Assembly: GCA_910586215.1 (NCBI GenBank)
Contig: CAJUGH010000027.1
Location: 1-58,585, forward strand
Length of the DNA: 58,585 bases
Source: an uncultured Acetatifactor sp.
GTDB lineage: Bacteria > Bacillota > Clostridia > Lachnospirales > Lachnospiraceae
Direction of reading: 5' to 3'
Position numbers and translations under genes: made by a program
In this document: positions 9,601 through 17,406 of the stretch, piece by piece
Layout: each line of letters opens with the position of its first letter
How positions within the stretch are numbered: the stretch's first letter is position 1
The notes under the pieces: generated by a model
Seen by the model: only the letters and a program-made list of their open reading frames with translations
Databases searched by the model: none
Told to the model about the DNA's origin: nothing

Positions 9601-10236
9601 CCTCTCGGTCACCCCCCCGGTCTCCACTGCCCCAATCTCCAGTTCCTTCTGGGAAGTATATTCCACCTTCTGTTTCTTGTGAACCCTGATCAGGAACTCT
9701 TCCAGGTTCTGCTCATTGCCCCTGTGGGCTGATAAAGCCCTGTAATCCTCCGTAAACTGGGCGTCATTCCCTTCCAGGATCCTTGAAAACGCCGGGGAAT
9801 AGAATAATTTCACTGCCTCCTGCCAGTTTTCCCTGGCCAGATTAGCAAAGTGAAACAGGTTCCGGACCGGGCCGATGGAGGACTCCAGGATCTCATACTC
9901 CACAGTGACCACAAAAGGAATGCTGTACTCTCCCTTATTGCTGACAACGCAGAAACTACCCTTTACCACATCCCCTTCCTCCAGGTTCTCCCCGTGGAAA
10001 CAATAGACAATCTCCACCTGGTTCCCCTGGAAGGTACCTGTCAGGCATTCCATTCTTAAATCGGAAGAATAGATATATCCCTCTGCCAGTCCATCCCCCG
10101 TCCCAAAAATGTGGAAGGACTTTTCTGTCTGCTGTCCCCTGCGTACAGACATTTCTATCTTCGTGCAGGAGAAATCCAGCGATGCCCTCTCATATTCAAA
10201 ATTTCCTCTCAGAACCTGACTGATCATTTCCTGCAT
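6685..10236 (-). CDS. Giant beta-sandwich plus helical-repeat protein (DUF5717-like)
   Basis: 1183 aa from ATG at 10236 (site AGCAGG 8 bp before it; an in-frame GTG lies 9 bp upstream). The first about 300 residues contain two beta-rich stretches resembling immunoglobulin-like modules. Residues about 300-680 and 770-1030 are long helical-repeat regions like TPR arrays, split by a beta segment near 690-760 (YGSSYTLVFEDVWQNRYVG). There is no signal peptide or membrane span. From memory this matches the Lachnospiraceae family DUF5717. It is the first gene of a four-gene operon with a good promoter 36 bp upstream. A scaffold role is inferred; nothing catalytic is visible. Confidence 0.82.
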   Translation of the reverse strand: MQEMISQVLRGNFEYERASLDFSCTKIEMSVRRGQQTEKSFHIFGTGDGLAEGYIYSSDLRMECLTGTFQGNQVEIVYCFHGENLEEGDVVKGSFCVVSNKGEYSIPFVVTVEYEILESSIGPVRNLFHFANLARENWQEAVKLFYSPAFSRILEGNDAQFTEDYRALSAHRGNEQNLEEFLIRVHKKQKVEYTSQKELEIGAVETGGVTERELTIVRTGWGYTRLTVECQGEFLFTEKEVLTDDDFLGNQCQLPVFVDGSLLHGGRNFGQILLGNGGSYLAIPVVVETRRGYREPGSSGKRHTRKLMELYLAFRTRKIGKGVWQQETGKLVERLVARDENAVPARLFQAQLLITEGRINEAGWILDHVAELLEQQPQEKTCLAYYLYLTTLIHGEEAYVNKVASDVERLYRQDDSNWRIAWLLLYLSEEYHKSLPRKWEFLGRQFALGCRSPILYVEAVAVLQANPALLRRIGQFEQQVLWFGVKEDILKQEVIEQLLYLAGKVKEYSGVLFRILKKLYERSADLRLLQEICGLLIKGGRQGKAYFAWYSAGVEGNLRITNLYEYYMMSLDLDTQVKIPKAVLLYFSYQNHLDYGRTAYLYDYVLQCGEKLGDIYETYSRKMERFVTEQIKKGHINRPLASLYNRLLQPDMVNEHTAGPLSRLLFAHVVQVEDRNLSRVYVYQPGKLSPAEYVLVEGCAWVSIYGSSYTLVFEDVWQNRYVGSVEYTMEKLMIPGRFLRLLPALVRDNLSLDLYLCDGTRGGMECREDVLRTLRVVSSEDVDTKVRRRLYLQVLQYAYDNDALEELDDCLSRPLWELTMEEKGIFVSYMIRRGMYEQAGEWLTAYGPYFIDIKLLVRLLRVLLERSGPAADETLLASAVYVFQKGKYDGTVLEYLTAHYRGTTKSMRDIWKAARDFGVECYRISEAILVQMLYTGAFVGEKMDIFRYYLSQGARPEVEEAFLNRCAYEYFVKERVMEADVFREIGSMYLRGEPVQTVCKLAYLKYCAAEGTVPQEETSAILEDFLKEMMEAGIRLEYFRSFRKAAWVQQELEDKTILEYRAQPGSKARVHYVLLHENGESEDYVCEYMREVYGGVFAKEFILFFGESLQYYITEERDGREQLTVSGTLLKSDSPGGEGNSRFQLINDILISKSLQDTDTLDNLLEEYYRKDYLGGRLFRLKG

Positions 10237-10271
10237 GGATATCACCTGCTCTTTTCCTATTGGTTGTCCCT

Positions 10272-10300
10272 ATTATAACAAATTGTAAAAGGCAGGGCAA
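10272..10300 (-). promoter_or_regulatory. Promoter of the four-gene DUF5717/DUF5716-like operon
   Basis: Minus strand TTGCCC (10295-10300), a 17-bp spacer and TATAAT (10272-10277), 36 bp before the chosen start codon. Confidence 0.7.
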
Positions 10301-10312
10301 GTCAAATGCAAA

Positions 10313-10369
10313 GCAGGATGGAGCAGACAACAGGGCCATACGGCCAGGCTGTCTGATTCCATCCTGCTA
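10313..10369 (-). terminator. Terminator after the ABC permease
   Basis: Long imperfect hairpin with outer arms GCAGGATGGA and TCCATCCTGC, followed on the minus strand by TTTGCATTTG. It separates the ABC operon from the next one. Confidence 0.6.
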
Positions 10370-10385
10370 CTTACTTCCATCCGTT

Positions 10386-11252
10386 TTATTCCATATTCAG
10401 CCTTTTGCTGATAATCTGGTAGGAGGCCAGGTAGAGCACCACCGCCAGCACCAGGTTCAGTATGGATGACACATTCCATGTGGATCCCATATAAGTATTG
10501 ATAAAATCATACTCCGAGGCTATGCTTCCAAGCCGCAAAGAGGCCACAATACCTTGTACCACCTGCTCCACAATAGAGCGGACAATTCCCATGCCAATGT
10601 AGAACACAATGGCCATCAGCACCCTGTGTCTGGTAAAAAGCTGTCCCAAGGTAATGGCACCGAACAGGAACATGATCATGCAGAATGGCCCCGCTATGAC
10701 TGTATATACCAGATACAGCAGGAACCGGATTACATCTGCCCTGATCTCGGGGGATGCGAGTCCCCATAATTCCCCGATCTGCTCCCAGGCCTGTGTCCAT
10801 ACCTCCGCAAAAGTATACTCACCGGCCAGGACCGTGGATACCAGGGAGGCCACCAGTACAAATACAGACAGGGCCAGGGCCACATAGACAATGATGATCC
10901 AGATGCTGCTCACCAGGATCTTGCTGATTAAGACCTGGTGCTTGGTCACCGGAAGGGTGTGTAGCAGATATCCTTCATCCGTGTACATGGTCCTATAAAA
11001 ACGTACCCCCAGGTAAATCAACATACCGTAGATCACACCGATCAAGGCGATAATGTACAGGAAAAGGGTTCCCACACTCATCAGATCCAGCAGGCCGAAC
11101 CCATAGTAATAGGACTCCGTAAAAGCCGCCTGCCACATGGGCCCCTGGAACCCCAGCCAGCCGAAGAACGTGGCCCCTGCCATACAGGCCAGCAACAGGC
11201 ACCCCACCTTGTAGGTGCCCTTCCACTCATGTCTGATTAATTTTCCTAACAT
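10386..11252 (-). CDS. ABC-2 type transporter permease
   Basis: 288 aa with about six hydrophobic spans (near residues 15-35, 55-80, 105-135, 175-200, 210-230 and 255-280). It starts MLGKLIRHEWKGTYKV, typical of ABC-2 permeases of the YtrC/NatB kind. FYRTMYTDEGYLLHTLPVTK is the conserved cytoplasmic segment of these proteins. The start overlaps the ATPase gene by 7 bp, which indicates translational coupling. With the GntR regulator upstream it forms a YtrA-type operon, a class often induced by cell-wall-active antibiotics or antimicrobial peptides. The substrate cannot be told from sequence. Confidence 0.88.
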   Translation of the reverse strand: MLGKLIRHEWKGTYKVGCLLLACMAGATFFGWLGFQGPMWQAAFTESYYYGFGLLDLMSVGTLFLYIIALIGVIYGMLIYLGVRFYRTMYTDEGYLLHTLPVTKHQVLISKILVSSIWIIIVYVALALSVFVLVASLVSTVLAGEYTFAEVWTQAWEQIGELWGLASPEIRADVIRFLLYLVYTVIAGPFCMIMFLFGAITLGQLFTRHRVLMAIVFYIGMGIVRSIVEQVVQGIVASLRLGSIASEYDFINTYMGSTWNVSSILNLVLAVVLYLASYQIISKRLNME

Positions 11253-11947
11253 GCGAACACCTCCCTAAAATATGCATCCACTGATTTGCCGTGCTGCTCC
11301 CGGATATTGTCCACGGAAGTATACAGGACCAGATGTCCATACCGCATGAAGATCACCTCATCCAGCACCTGCTCAATATCCCCGATCAAGTGTGTGGAGA
11401 TCAGTACCGTGGCATTGGGGTTATAGCTGTTGATGATCGTGCGCAGGATATAGTCCCTGGCTGCAGGATCCACCCCTGCAATGGGTTCGTCCAGCACATA
11501 CAGGTCGGCATTCCGGCTCATGACCAGAATCAACTGCACTTTCTCCTTAGTTCCCTTGGACAGGGTCTTCATCTTGGTACCTGGATCAATGTTCAGGTTC
11601 TTTAGCATTTCCAATGCCTTCTCCCTGGAAAAGTCTGCATAAAAGTCGCAGAAATAGTCCAGTATCTCCGTGATCTTCCAGCCCCCCGCCAGGTATGTCC
11701 GGTCTGGCAGATAGGCTACATGGGCTTTGGTCTCCGTTCCCACATAGCAGCCGTTTATCTTAATACTGCCCTGTGTAGGCGTCAATAATCCGTTCATCAT
11801 CTTGATCAATGTAGTCTTGCCGCTCCCATTGGGACCAAGCAGCCCGATAATCTTTCCTCTGGGAAGCGTGAGGGTGATATTGTTCACCGCCACATGCTCC
11901 GCATCATAAGCTTTGGTCAGACCTACGATCTCAACCAGTTCATTCAT
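11246..11947 (-). CDS. ABC transporter ATP-binding protein
   Basis: 233 aa nucleotide-binding domain. Walker A is GPNGSGKTT (about 38-46), the signature is the variant LSKGTKEKVQ, Walker B is DLYVLDEPIAGVDP and the switch His is in STH. It energises the permease encoded next. The start codon follows GGGAGGTATACAC. A hairpin of the GCGC-TTCA-GCGC type (11964-11975) lies in the 33-bp gap after the regulator gene, right before the ribosome site, and may tune translation. Confidence 0.92.
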   Translation of the reverse strand: MNELVEIVGLTKAYDAEHVAVNNITLTLPRGKIIGLLGPNGSGKTTLIKMMNGLLTPTQGSIKINGCYVGTETKAHVAYLPDRTYLAGGWKITEILDYFCDFYADFSREKALEMLKNLNIDPGTKMKTLSKGTKEKVQLILVMSRNADLYVLDEPIAGVDPAARDYILRTIINSYNPNATVLISTHLIGDIEQVLDEVIFMRYGHLVLYTSVDNIREQHGKSVDAYFREVFAC

Positions 11948-11957
11948 GTGTATACCT

Positions 11958-11990
11958 CCCCTCGCGCTTCAGCGCACATTTCAATCCATA
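11958..11990 (-). repeat. Hairpin leader element, weak copy
   Basis: GCGC stem closing a TTCA loop (TGAA on the transcript), followed outward by CACATTTCAATCC, a degenerate form of the CATACCAATCAA tail found at 27746, 49478 and 55844. It sits immediately before the ribosome site of the ABC ATPase gene. Confidence 0.4.
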
Positions 11991-12364
11991 TCAAACTGAT
12001 TCCCTCCCTCAATATATTGTTGCAAAAGTTCCATGGTATCCTGCCCGGTATAACCTAACTCCTTCATCCCGGACAGAAAAACCTCCAGATGCTCCCTGGC
12101 AAGACCTTTTTTCACATTTCCGATCAGCACTTCATCCTCTGTGACATTCCTTCCGTTTGTACGCTGGGTAATAATCAGTCCACTTCTCTCCAGTTCCGCA
12201 AACGCTTTCTGCATGGTGTTAGGATTCACCGATGCCACAGCCGCCAGTTCCCTGACACTGGGCAGCTTCCCTCCCGGTGGATACTGCCCCGAAACAATCT
12301 GCATCTGGATCCTCTCTACCAGCTGTGCATAGATTGGCCTGTCAGACTCCATATTCCATGCCAT
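11981..12364 (-). CDS. GntR-family transcriptional regulator, YtrA type
   Basis: 127 aa. The winged helix-turn-helix spans about residues 10-75 (LVERIQMQIVSGQYPPGGKL, then LPSVRELA and VNPNTMQKAFAELERSGLI). A short C-terminal helical tail replaces a ligand domain, as in the YtrA subfamily. It is the first gene of the operon with the ABC ATPase and permease. A palindrome at 12501-12511 just downstream of the -10 box is the likely operator, so the protein probably represses its own operon. Confidence 0.92.
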   Translation of the reverse strand: MAWNMESDRPIYAQLVERIQMQIVSGQYPPGGKLPSVRELAAVASVNPNTMQKAFAELERSGLIITQRTNGRNVTEDEVLIGNVKKGLAREHLEVFLSGMKELGYTGQDTMELLQQYIEGGNQFDMD

Positions 12365-12500
12365 CTTGCTCCTCCTTCCCTAAAAACCTCGGGCAGTCCT
12401 TCCGATTCCTGGATCAAAAGACTCTCACAGGATTCCCCGCAACTCCTAATCTCACATTCCCAGACACTATTGGCATTATTCTTTTGCCTCGTGTATCATC

Positions 12501-12540
12501 TGTATAATACAATAATACGCCCCGAAAGGTTATCCGTCAA
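12501..12540 (-). promoter_or_regulatory. Promoter and operator of the ytrA-type operon
   Basis: Minus strand TTGACG (12535-12540), a 17-bp spacer and TATTAT (12512-12517). The palindrome TGTATAATACA (12501-12511) abuts the -10 box, and further GTAT/ATAC half-sites flank it (12491-12518), a good site for a GntR/YtrA repressor. The rest of the 12365-12690 gap contains the chemoreceptor terminator and no gene. Confidence 0.75.
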
Positions 12541-12610
12541 GGTCTTTTTATATCAAAACTTCCTTTACGCAAAAAAATTCGTTACTTCTCACGGCCTTGC
12601 TGTTCAAAAT

Positions 12611-12640
12611 AACAAAGAGTCCCCTCTTATGAAGGGACTC
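12611..12640 (-). terminator. Rho-independent terminator after the chemoreceptor
   Basis: On the minus strand GAGTCCC, a 10-base loop, GGGACTC, then TTTGTTATTTT. A classical stem plus U-rich tail. Confidence 0.85.
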
Positions 12641-12689
12641 CCTGTTGCCTGTGTGCTACTTCCTGTCCGCTATTTCCTTCCTGCCGCCG

Positions 12690-14111
12690 CTACTCCTGGA
12701 ATACGGCGATCCGCATGGCATCCAGCTTCTTCGTCTCCTCCAGGATCTTGTTGAAATCGCCAATCAGTTCCACGGAAAGCTTTTTCGCCTCCTGGAACTC
12801 CCTGGCAGCCTTCTCAGAATCATTTCGGTTAATGGCATCCATCACACTCCTGCCATATCCGTGGAAACGGCGGTGCTTATCACCCAGACCGGTCCAGACA
12901 GTTGCAATCACACGGTTCTTCGGTTTCATGGCGTAGTAGAAATGGCCGAAGGCACATTTGGTATCATCTAGCTGTAATGGTTTGCAGTCCATGCTGTCCA
13001 CCATATTTCCGAGGGATTCCAGCCATTTCTGATGTGCAATGATGGCACTCTGCACCGTGCCTGCAAAGATCTGGTTATCCAGCATATAGAACACATCCTG
13101 CACCATGAGTCCCATCTGCTTCGCCGTGTCATCCAGTTCCTTCTCAATATCCTTGACAGGCTCCGTACTCACATTCAAAGCTTCCGTGACCTGCTCCAGG
13201 ATCTGGGCCTGTTCATTCAGGTGCTCACACTCCTCGCTCAAGTTAGTCATCTGCCCCTGGACACTGCTCACAGCACTGAAAATCTCCTGGTCTGTAGCCG
13301 CAAGGGTCGTCAAGGAATCTGATATCTCTGCAATGTTCTCCTCATTCTTATGGTTCTCTCCGATCACCTCAGAAAGGCTCTCCCGCATCTGCCCCAGTTC
13401 CTGCACCGTCTTGTCAAGACTGTCACAGGTCATCTTGGAAGCATCACCGATCCTGCTCACCAGGCCGTCCATGCTCACGGTCAGTTCCTTGGTCTGTACT
13501 GCCAGGTTCCGGATCTGCTCTGCCACCACGGCAAAGCCCCTTCCTGCCTCACCTACCCTGGCCGCCTCGATGGAAGCATTCAGCGCCAGCATATTCGTCT
13601 GGGCGGAAATAGAGTTGATACCACTGATCACCTCGTTCATATTGTGAAGCACATTCATAAGCTGCTCCATATCACGCTTCATGTCATCAGAGTTCTGAAT
13701 CGTCACTTCCGATTTGGTGACAATCTCTGCCAAGGCCTGATTACTGGTCCCCACCTTTTCCTTCATCTCCGCAGCCACTTCGGAAATCTGCATCACGGCT
13801 TCCGCGAAACTCTCATGGGCCTCTACCACCTCTGACATGCTCTCCCCCGTGACCCTGGCTGCACCTACTACCTTGGCAGAAACATCCGTGACATTCCTGC
13901 TGATCTCGTTCATCTTGTTTGAACAATCCCGCATGGACAGATCCAGTGCACTGATCCGCATCACAGAAGAGAAAACACCCTTTACCAACTGGTTGAACTT
14001 ATCCCTGCCGGACTTCAGCCTGGCCTGCACCTGCATAGCCTCAGGATCCCTGGCATCTTCCAAAGGAAGCATCCTGCTAATATTGTAAATAATCTTCTTG
14101 TCCTTCATCAT
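12690..14111 (-). CDS. Soluble methyl-accepting chemotaxis protein with CZB domain
   Basis: 473 aa from ATG at 14111, chosen because GGGAGGAAGG precedes it; an in-frame ATG at 14129 would place the ribosome site inside the gene. There is no membrane span. The chemoreceptor signalling tip is unmistakable (QTNMLALNASIEAARVGEAG and GRGFAVVAEQIRNLA). The C-terminal about 110 residues form a chemoreceptor zinc-binding domain with all ligand motifs: HQKW, CAFGHF and HRRFH. CZB proteins bind zinc and in several bacteria sense zinc or oxidants such as HOCl. It is a single gene with its own promoter and terminator. It implies the host has a chemotaxis system, though no flagellar or che gene is in the window. 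Confidence 0.95.
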   Translation of the reverse strand: MMKDKKIIYNISRMLPLEDARDPEAMQVQARLKSGRDKFNQLVKGVFSSVMRISALDLSMRDCSNKMNEISRNVTDVSAKVVGAARVTGESMSEVVEAHESFAEAVMQISEVAAEMKEKVGTSNQALAEIVTKSEVTIQNSDDMKRDMEQLMNVLHNMNEVISGINSISAQTNMLALNASIEAARVGEAGRGFAVVAEQIRNLAVQTKELTVSMDGLVSRIGDASKMTCDSLDKTVQELGQMRESLSEVIGENHKNEENIAEISDSLTTLAATDQEIFSAVSSVQGQMTNLSEECEHLNEQAQILEQVTEALNVSTEPVKDIEKELDDTAKQMGLMVQDVFYMLDNQIFAGTVQSAIIAHQKWLESLGNMVDSMDCKPLQLDDTKCAFGHFYYAMKPKNRVIATVWTGLGDKHRRFHGYGRSVMDAINRNDSEKAAREFQEAKKLSVELIGDFNKILEETKKLDAMRIAVFQE

Positions 14112-14155
14112 GTTGAGCCTTCCTCCCATTTTGGTCTTGCATACACATCACAACC

Positions 14156-14161
14156 ATTATA
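14156..14161 (-). promoter_or_regulatory. Extended -10 promoter of the CZB chemoreceptor
   Basis: TATAAT preceded by TGC on the minus strand (extended -10), about 45 bp before the start codon. The -35 region is weak (TAGAAA at 17 bp). The rest of the gap to 14300 shows nothing recognisable. Confidence 0.5.
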
Positions 14162-14300
14162 GCAGATCGTAGACACTTTTTCTACAGGAAATCACAAATA
14201 TTCTTAGAAATATTCTCCCTGTAGGAGCAGTTCATCCAGTCCATATAAATGGCGCTTTCGGCTCAAACACCCCATATCCAAAGATATATATCACTTTTTC

Positions 14301-15083
14301 TCATTGTATGACACTTCCCGTCGTCCTTCCATATCCTGCCCGCAGGACGGCACACACTGGAAAATGGTCAGACAGGAACACACCCTCCTGCTCATCCGTC
14401 CACCGCTCCCGGCTCTCACAGACAAAGCCTTTGGTAAAGATATAATCAATGCATCCCGGTTCCCGGGTCTTCCCAAACCCATGAAAGGTGATTCCAATGT
14501 CCTTCGTCACATTTTCGTAGGGATACTCTTCCAGTATGGCAATGGTCTCACTGCCCGGCCAGGCGTTCATGTCCCCGGTGACCACCACCGGGGTCCCCGC
14601 ATAGCGCTCCTCCCCTTCCAGCCTGTCCAGGATCTGCCGCAGTCCCTGCTTCCTGGCCTCCGGGCCTTCGTGATCCAGATGGGTATTCGCCACCCGGAAT
14701 ACTTTTCCTGTGGCAAGTTCCTGGAATACCGCCTCCGTACACATCCGGGGGCAGATACTCTGGTCCGGGTAGCGGGAGGCTGGCACATATGGCGTCCCTG
14801 ACAGCCAGTAGACCTCCAGGCGTATCAGGTTACAGACATCCTTCCTGTAGGCAATGGCCGTCTGCTCATCCTCCAGGGTCTCACTGCGCCCGCAGCCTAC
14901 CACGTAATACTCCTCCAGGGACTCCTTCAGCCACACTGCCACATGGGGCAGTACCTCCTGGAAACACACAATGTCCGGTGCCTCCTGCCGGATCTTCTGC
15001 AGGATCAGCGGCTTCCTGTAGCAGAAATTGTTGATCCCATCCTGCCCGCAGTCATAGCGGATATTAAATGTTACGATTTTCAC
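14301..15083 (-). CDS. Endonuclease/exonuclease/phosphatase-family hydrolase
   Basis: 260 aa, a single EEP domain. The metal and catalytic motifs are all present in order: TFNIRYD, CFQEVLP, NTHLDHEG, GDMNAWPG, CIDYIF and SDHFPV. The start is GTG with AGAGGAGAG before it. EEP proteins hydrolyse phosphodiesters or phosphomonoesters in a Mg-dependent way; the specific substrate is unknown. It lies at the end of the sugar-modification cluster, 272 bp after thuA-like, with a repeat fragment and a possible terminator in between, so co-transcription is uncertain. Confidence 0.9.
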   Translation of the reverse strand: MKIVTFNIRYDCGQDGINNFCYRKPLILQKIRQEAPDIVCFQEVLPHVAVWLKESLEEYYVVGCGRSETLEDEQTAIAYRKDVCNLIRLEVYWLSGTPYVPASRYPDQSICPRMCTEAVFQELATGKVFRVANTHLDHEGPEARKQGLRQILDRLEGEERYAGTPVVVTGDMNAWPGSETIAILEEYPYENVTKDIGITFHGFGKTREPGCIDYIFTKGFVCESRERWTDEQEGVFLSDHFPVCAVLRAGYGRTTGSVIQ

Positions 15084-15143
15084 TGTTCTTGTCTCTCCTC
15101 TGTCAAGTCTATATACACATCCAGGCTTTCACCCCACCTGGAT

Positions 15144-15206
15144 GTTAAGTTCACTCCATTCACAGCAATCATGCACACAAAACGCCAAATACAGGCGTTT
15201 TGGCGT
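15144..15206 (+). repeat. MITE-like element, partial copy (left part only)
   Basis: GTTA-AGTTCACTCCATTCACAG start and the hairpin AAAACGCC / GGCGTTTT match the complete copies at 3083 and 16090. Similarity stops after the hairpin. The right end is missing or diverged, so this is a decayed or truncated copy. Confidence 0.75.
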
Positions 15207-15292
15207 ATGGCACCCGGGGTTGTCAGGCAGCGGCACAAAGTCAACCTTGTTGACTTGGCTCCTTGCTCGCAGGAATAACAGAAACAGAAGCC

Positions 15293-15315
15293 GCCAGGCT
15301 GTATATAAGCCTGGC
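15293..15315 (-). terminator. Possible terminator after the thuA-like gene
   Basis: GCCAGGC and GCCTGGC arms around a 9-base AT-rich loop, followed on the minus strand by the T-rich GGCTTCTGTTTCTG. A second small hairpin (AAGTCAAC / GTTGACTT) is at 15238-15256. Confidence 0.5.
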
Positions 15316-15355
15316 AGACTCCCTGAACTACTTTCCCTTATCCCAAAGCTTTCTT

Positions 15356-16057
15356 CTATTCCAAAGCTTCCACATGCGGACACACCAGTTCTACCCGTTT
15401 CATGGAGCAGGCCCAGTGCACCGCATTCCTGATGATCTGCTGCACATAGACATTCTGGAATCCTTTGTTGGTCTCATGCCCTGGCTGGAAATAGAAGATT
15501 TTCCCGTTCCCCCGCACCCAGGTACAGCCGCTGCGGAACACTTCCCCGCCATTGAACCATCCCATGAAGACAGTCTCCTGGGGTTCCGCAATGTCAAAAG
15601 GTTCCCCGTACATCTCCTCGCAGTCCAGCACAAAAGTCTCCGGAATATCCTTGGCAATGGGATGGTTGGGCTTCACGGTCCAGAGCCGCTCCCTGGCACC
15701 GTCCCGCCACTTCAGGTTGCAGGTGGTTCCCAGCATCCTGCGGAAGATCTTGGAATGATGGCCGGAATGGAGTACCACCAGGCCCATTCCCGACAGGATA
15801 TGTCTCTGCACCCGGTCCACGACCTCCTCTGGCACCCGGTCATGACCCATATGTCCCCACCACACCAATACGTCTGTATCTGCCAGTACTTCCTCTGTAA
15901 GCCCACATTCCGGCTCATCCAGGGTGGCAGTCCGCACTTCTGTCTCCGGATCCTTCAGGAATCCCGCAATATAGCCATGAAGTCCTCCCGGATATAGCTG
16001 TGTCACAAGGGGAATCTCTTTTTCATGAAGGTTCTCATTCCATACCGTTACTTTCAT
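15356..16057 (-). CDS. ThuA-like domain protein
   Basis: 233 aa, a glutamine-amidotransferase-like flavodoxin fold typical of ThuA. Landmarks are VTVWNENLHEK, DVLVWWGHMGHD, GLVVLHSGHHSK, the HPI turn and IFYFQPGHE near the end. ThuA was named for trehalose utilisation in rhizobia and is linked to 3-keto-sugar metabolism. Here it sits below two Gfo/Idh/MocA genes, which fits a pathway that oxidises a sugar or glycoside. Ribosome site GGAAAGGA. A complete MITE copy separates it from the dehydrogenase gene upstream. Confidence 0.9.
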   Translation of the reverse strand: MKVTVWNENLHEKEIPLVTQLYPGGLHGYIAGFLKDPETEVRTATLDEPECGLTEEVLADTDVLVWWGHMGHDRVPEEVVDRVQRHILSGMGLVVLHSGHHSKIFRRMLGTTCNLKWRDGARERLWTVKPNHPIAKDIPETFVLDCEEMYGEPFDIAEPQETVFMGWFNGGEVFRSGCTWVRGNGKIFYFQPGHETNKGFQNVYVQQIIRNAVHWACSMKRVELVCPHVEALE

Positions 16058-16089
16058 ATTCTGTTCCTTTCCTTCTGTCCTTCCCAGGC

Positions 16090-16222
16090 GTTACTGTTCA
16101 CTCCGTCCACAGCAACTATGCACACAAAACGCCAAATGAGGCGTTTTGGCGCGAGACAGTCTCGGGTTTGTCACGCAAAAAGCGCGTGAAAACACCTCGC
16201 GGTGGCACCAGTGAACAGTAAT
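16090..16222 (+). mobile_element. MITE-like element, copy 2 (complete, 133 bp)
   Basis: Ends GTTACTGTTCACT and AGTGAACAGTAAT, with the internal hairpin AAAACGCC / GGCGTTTT and the conserved segment around GTCTCGGGTTTGTCACGC. Flanked by the imperfect 8-bp duplication TCCCAGGC (16082-16089) and CCCCAGGC (16223-16230). It lies between the Gfo/Idh gene and thuA. Confidence 0.88.
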
Positions 16223-16303
16223 CCCCAGGCTTCCGTCATGATTCCGTATGGATACCCCGTGTGTACTTCCGCGGCATACCTGCTGCAGGCAGCGGGGTAT
16301 CCA

Positions 16304-17380
16304 TCATTCAAAATATACTGTCCTGCCCGTCCTGGCAGATTCATAGATGGCTTCCAGGATCTGTGTCACCACCAGGGCCTGTCCCGGCTCCACAGTCAGG
16401 GGCTTTCCGTCCACAATGGCCTCATAGAAAACGCGTTGTTCCACATCCTCGGCATTCTCTGTGACACCATCATAGAAAGCCACACCACCGGAAGCCAGGT
16501 CCGGCTTCTCCACACACTGTCTGCCATACTGTACCCGGTTGATCCTAAGGCCATCCTTCATGTCAGCCCCGGCCCTGGTGCCGCAGAGGCTGGTCTTGGC
16601 CTCGTCCACCTCCAGACTGTTCAAGGCCCAGGATGCTTCCAACTGAATGGTGGCACCATTTTTCATCTTGATGAACCCAAAGGCAGAATCTTCCACCGTG
16701 AAGATCTCCGGATCCCAGTCTCCCCAGGCATTGCCCGTCTCCTTCTGGTCTGCCAGCTTACGGAACACGGAGCCGGTGACAGATGCCGGTTCATAGTTGT
16801 CCATCATCCACAGGGTCAGATCCAGGGCGTGGGTGCCGATGTCGATCAGCGGGCCGCCTCCCTGTTTCTCCTCATCCAGGAATACGCCCCAGGTGGGAAC
16901 TGCCCTCCTGCGGATGGCATGGGCCTTGGCATAGTAGATCTCTCCCAGGTCACCATTTGCGCAGGCCCTCTTCAGATACTGGGAGTCTCCCCTGTAACGG
17001 TTCTGGTAACCGATGGTGAGGATCTTCCCTGTCTCCTTTGCCGTCTCCACCATGGCCTTGGCCTCCTCATATGTCTTGGCCATAGGCTTCTCACACATGA
17101 CATGCTTACCTGCCTTCAGCGCCGCAATGGTCACCGGGGCATGGGCGTTGTTAGGGGTCAGTACATACACGGCATCCAGGTCTTCCTTCACCAGTTCCTG
17201 ATAGTCTGTATAGACACGGGCATCCTCTGTGCCATACGCTTTCCTGGCCTTCTCGGCCCTCTCCTCGATCAAGTCACAGAAAGCCACAATCTCAAAATGG
17301 CCGTTCTTCTTAATGGCCGGCAGATGCTTTGCATTGGCAATGCCCCCACAGCCTACAATCCCTACTTTTAATGTTTTCAT
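16304..17380 (-). CDS. Gfo/Idh/MocA-family oxidoreductase
   Basis: 358 aa. The N-terminal Rossmann fold is KVGIVGCGGIANAKHLPAI; the family EKP motif is in HVMCEKPMAK (about 96). A C-terminal alpha/beta dimer domain contains the catalytic-region DIGTHALDL. It should reduce or oxidise a sugar, cyclitol or glycoside with NAD(P). It is followed by the thuA-like gene and preceded at 26 bp by a TIM-barrel isomerase gene, all on the same strand. The exact substrate is unknown. Confidence 0.93.
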   Translation of the reverse strand: MKTLKVGIVGCGGIANAKHLPAIKKNGHFEIVAFCDLIEERAEKARKAYGTEDARVYTDYQELVKEDLDAVYVLTPNNAHAPVTIAALKAGKHVMCEKPMAKTYEEAKAMVETAKETGKILTIGYQNRYRGDSQYLKRACANGDLGEIYYAKAHAIRRRAVPTWGVFLDEEKQGGGPLIDIGTHALDLTLWMMDNYEPASVTGSVFRKLADQKETGNAWGDWDPEIFTVEDSAFGFIKMKNGATIQLEASWALNSLEVDEAKTSLCGTRAGADMKDGLRINRVQYGRQCVEKPDLASGGVAFYDGVTENAEDVEQRVFYEAIVDGKPLTVEPGQALVVTQILEAIYESARTGRTVYFE

Positions 17381-17406
17381 GGTTATACCCCCGCGCTGAT
17401 CTCTTT

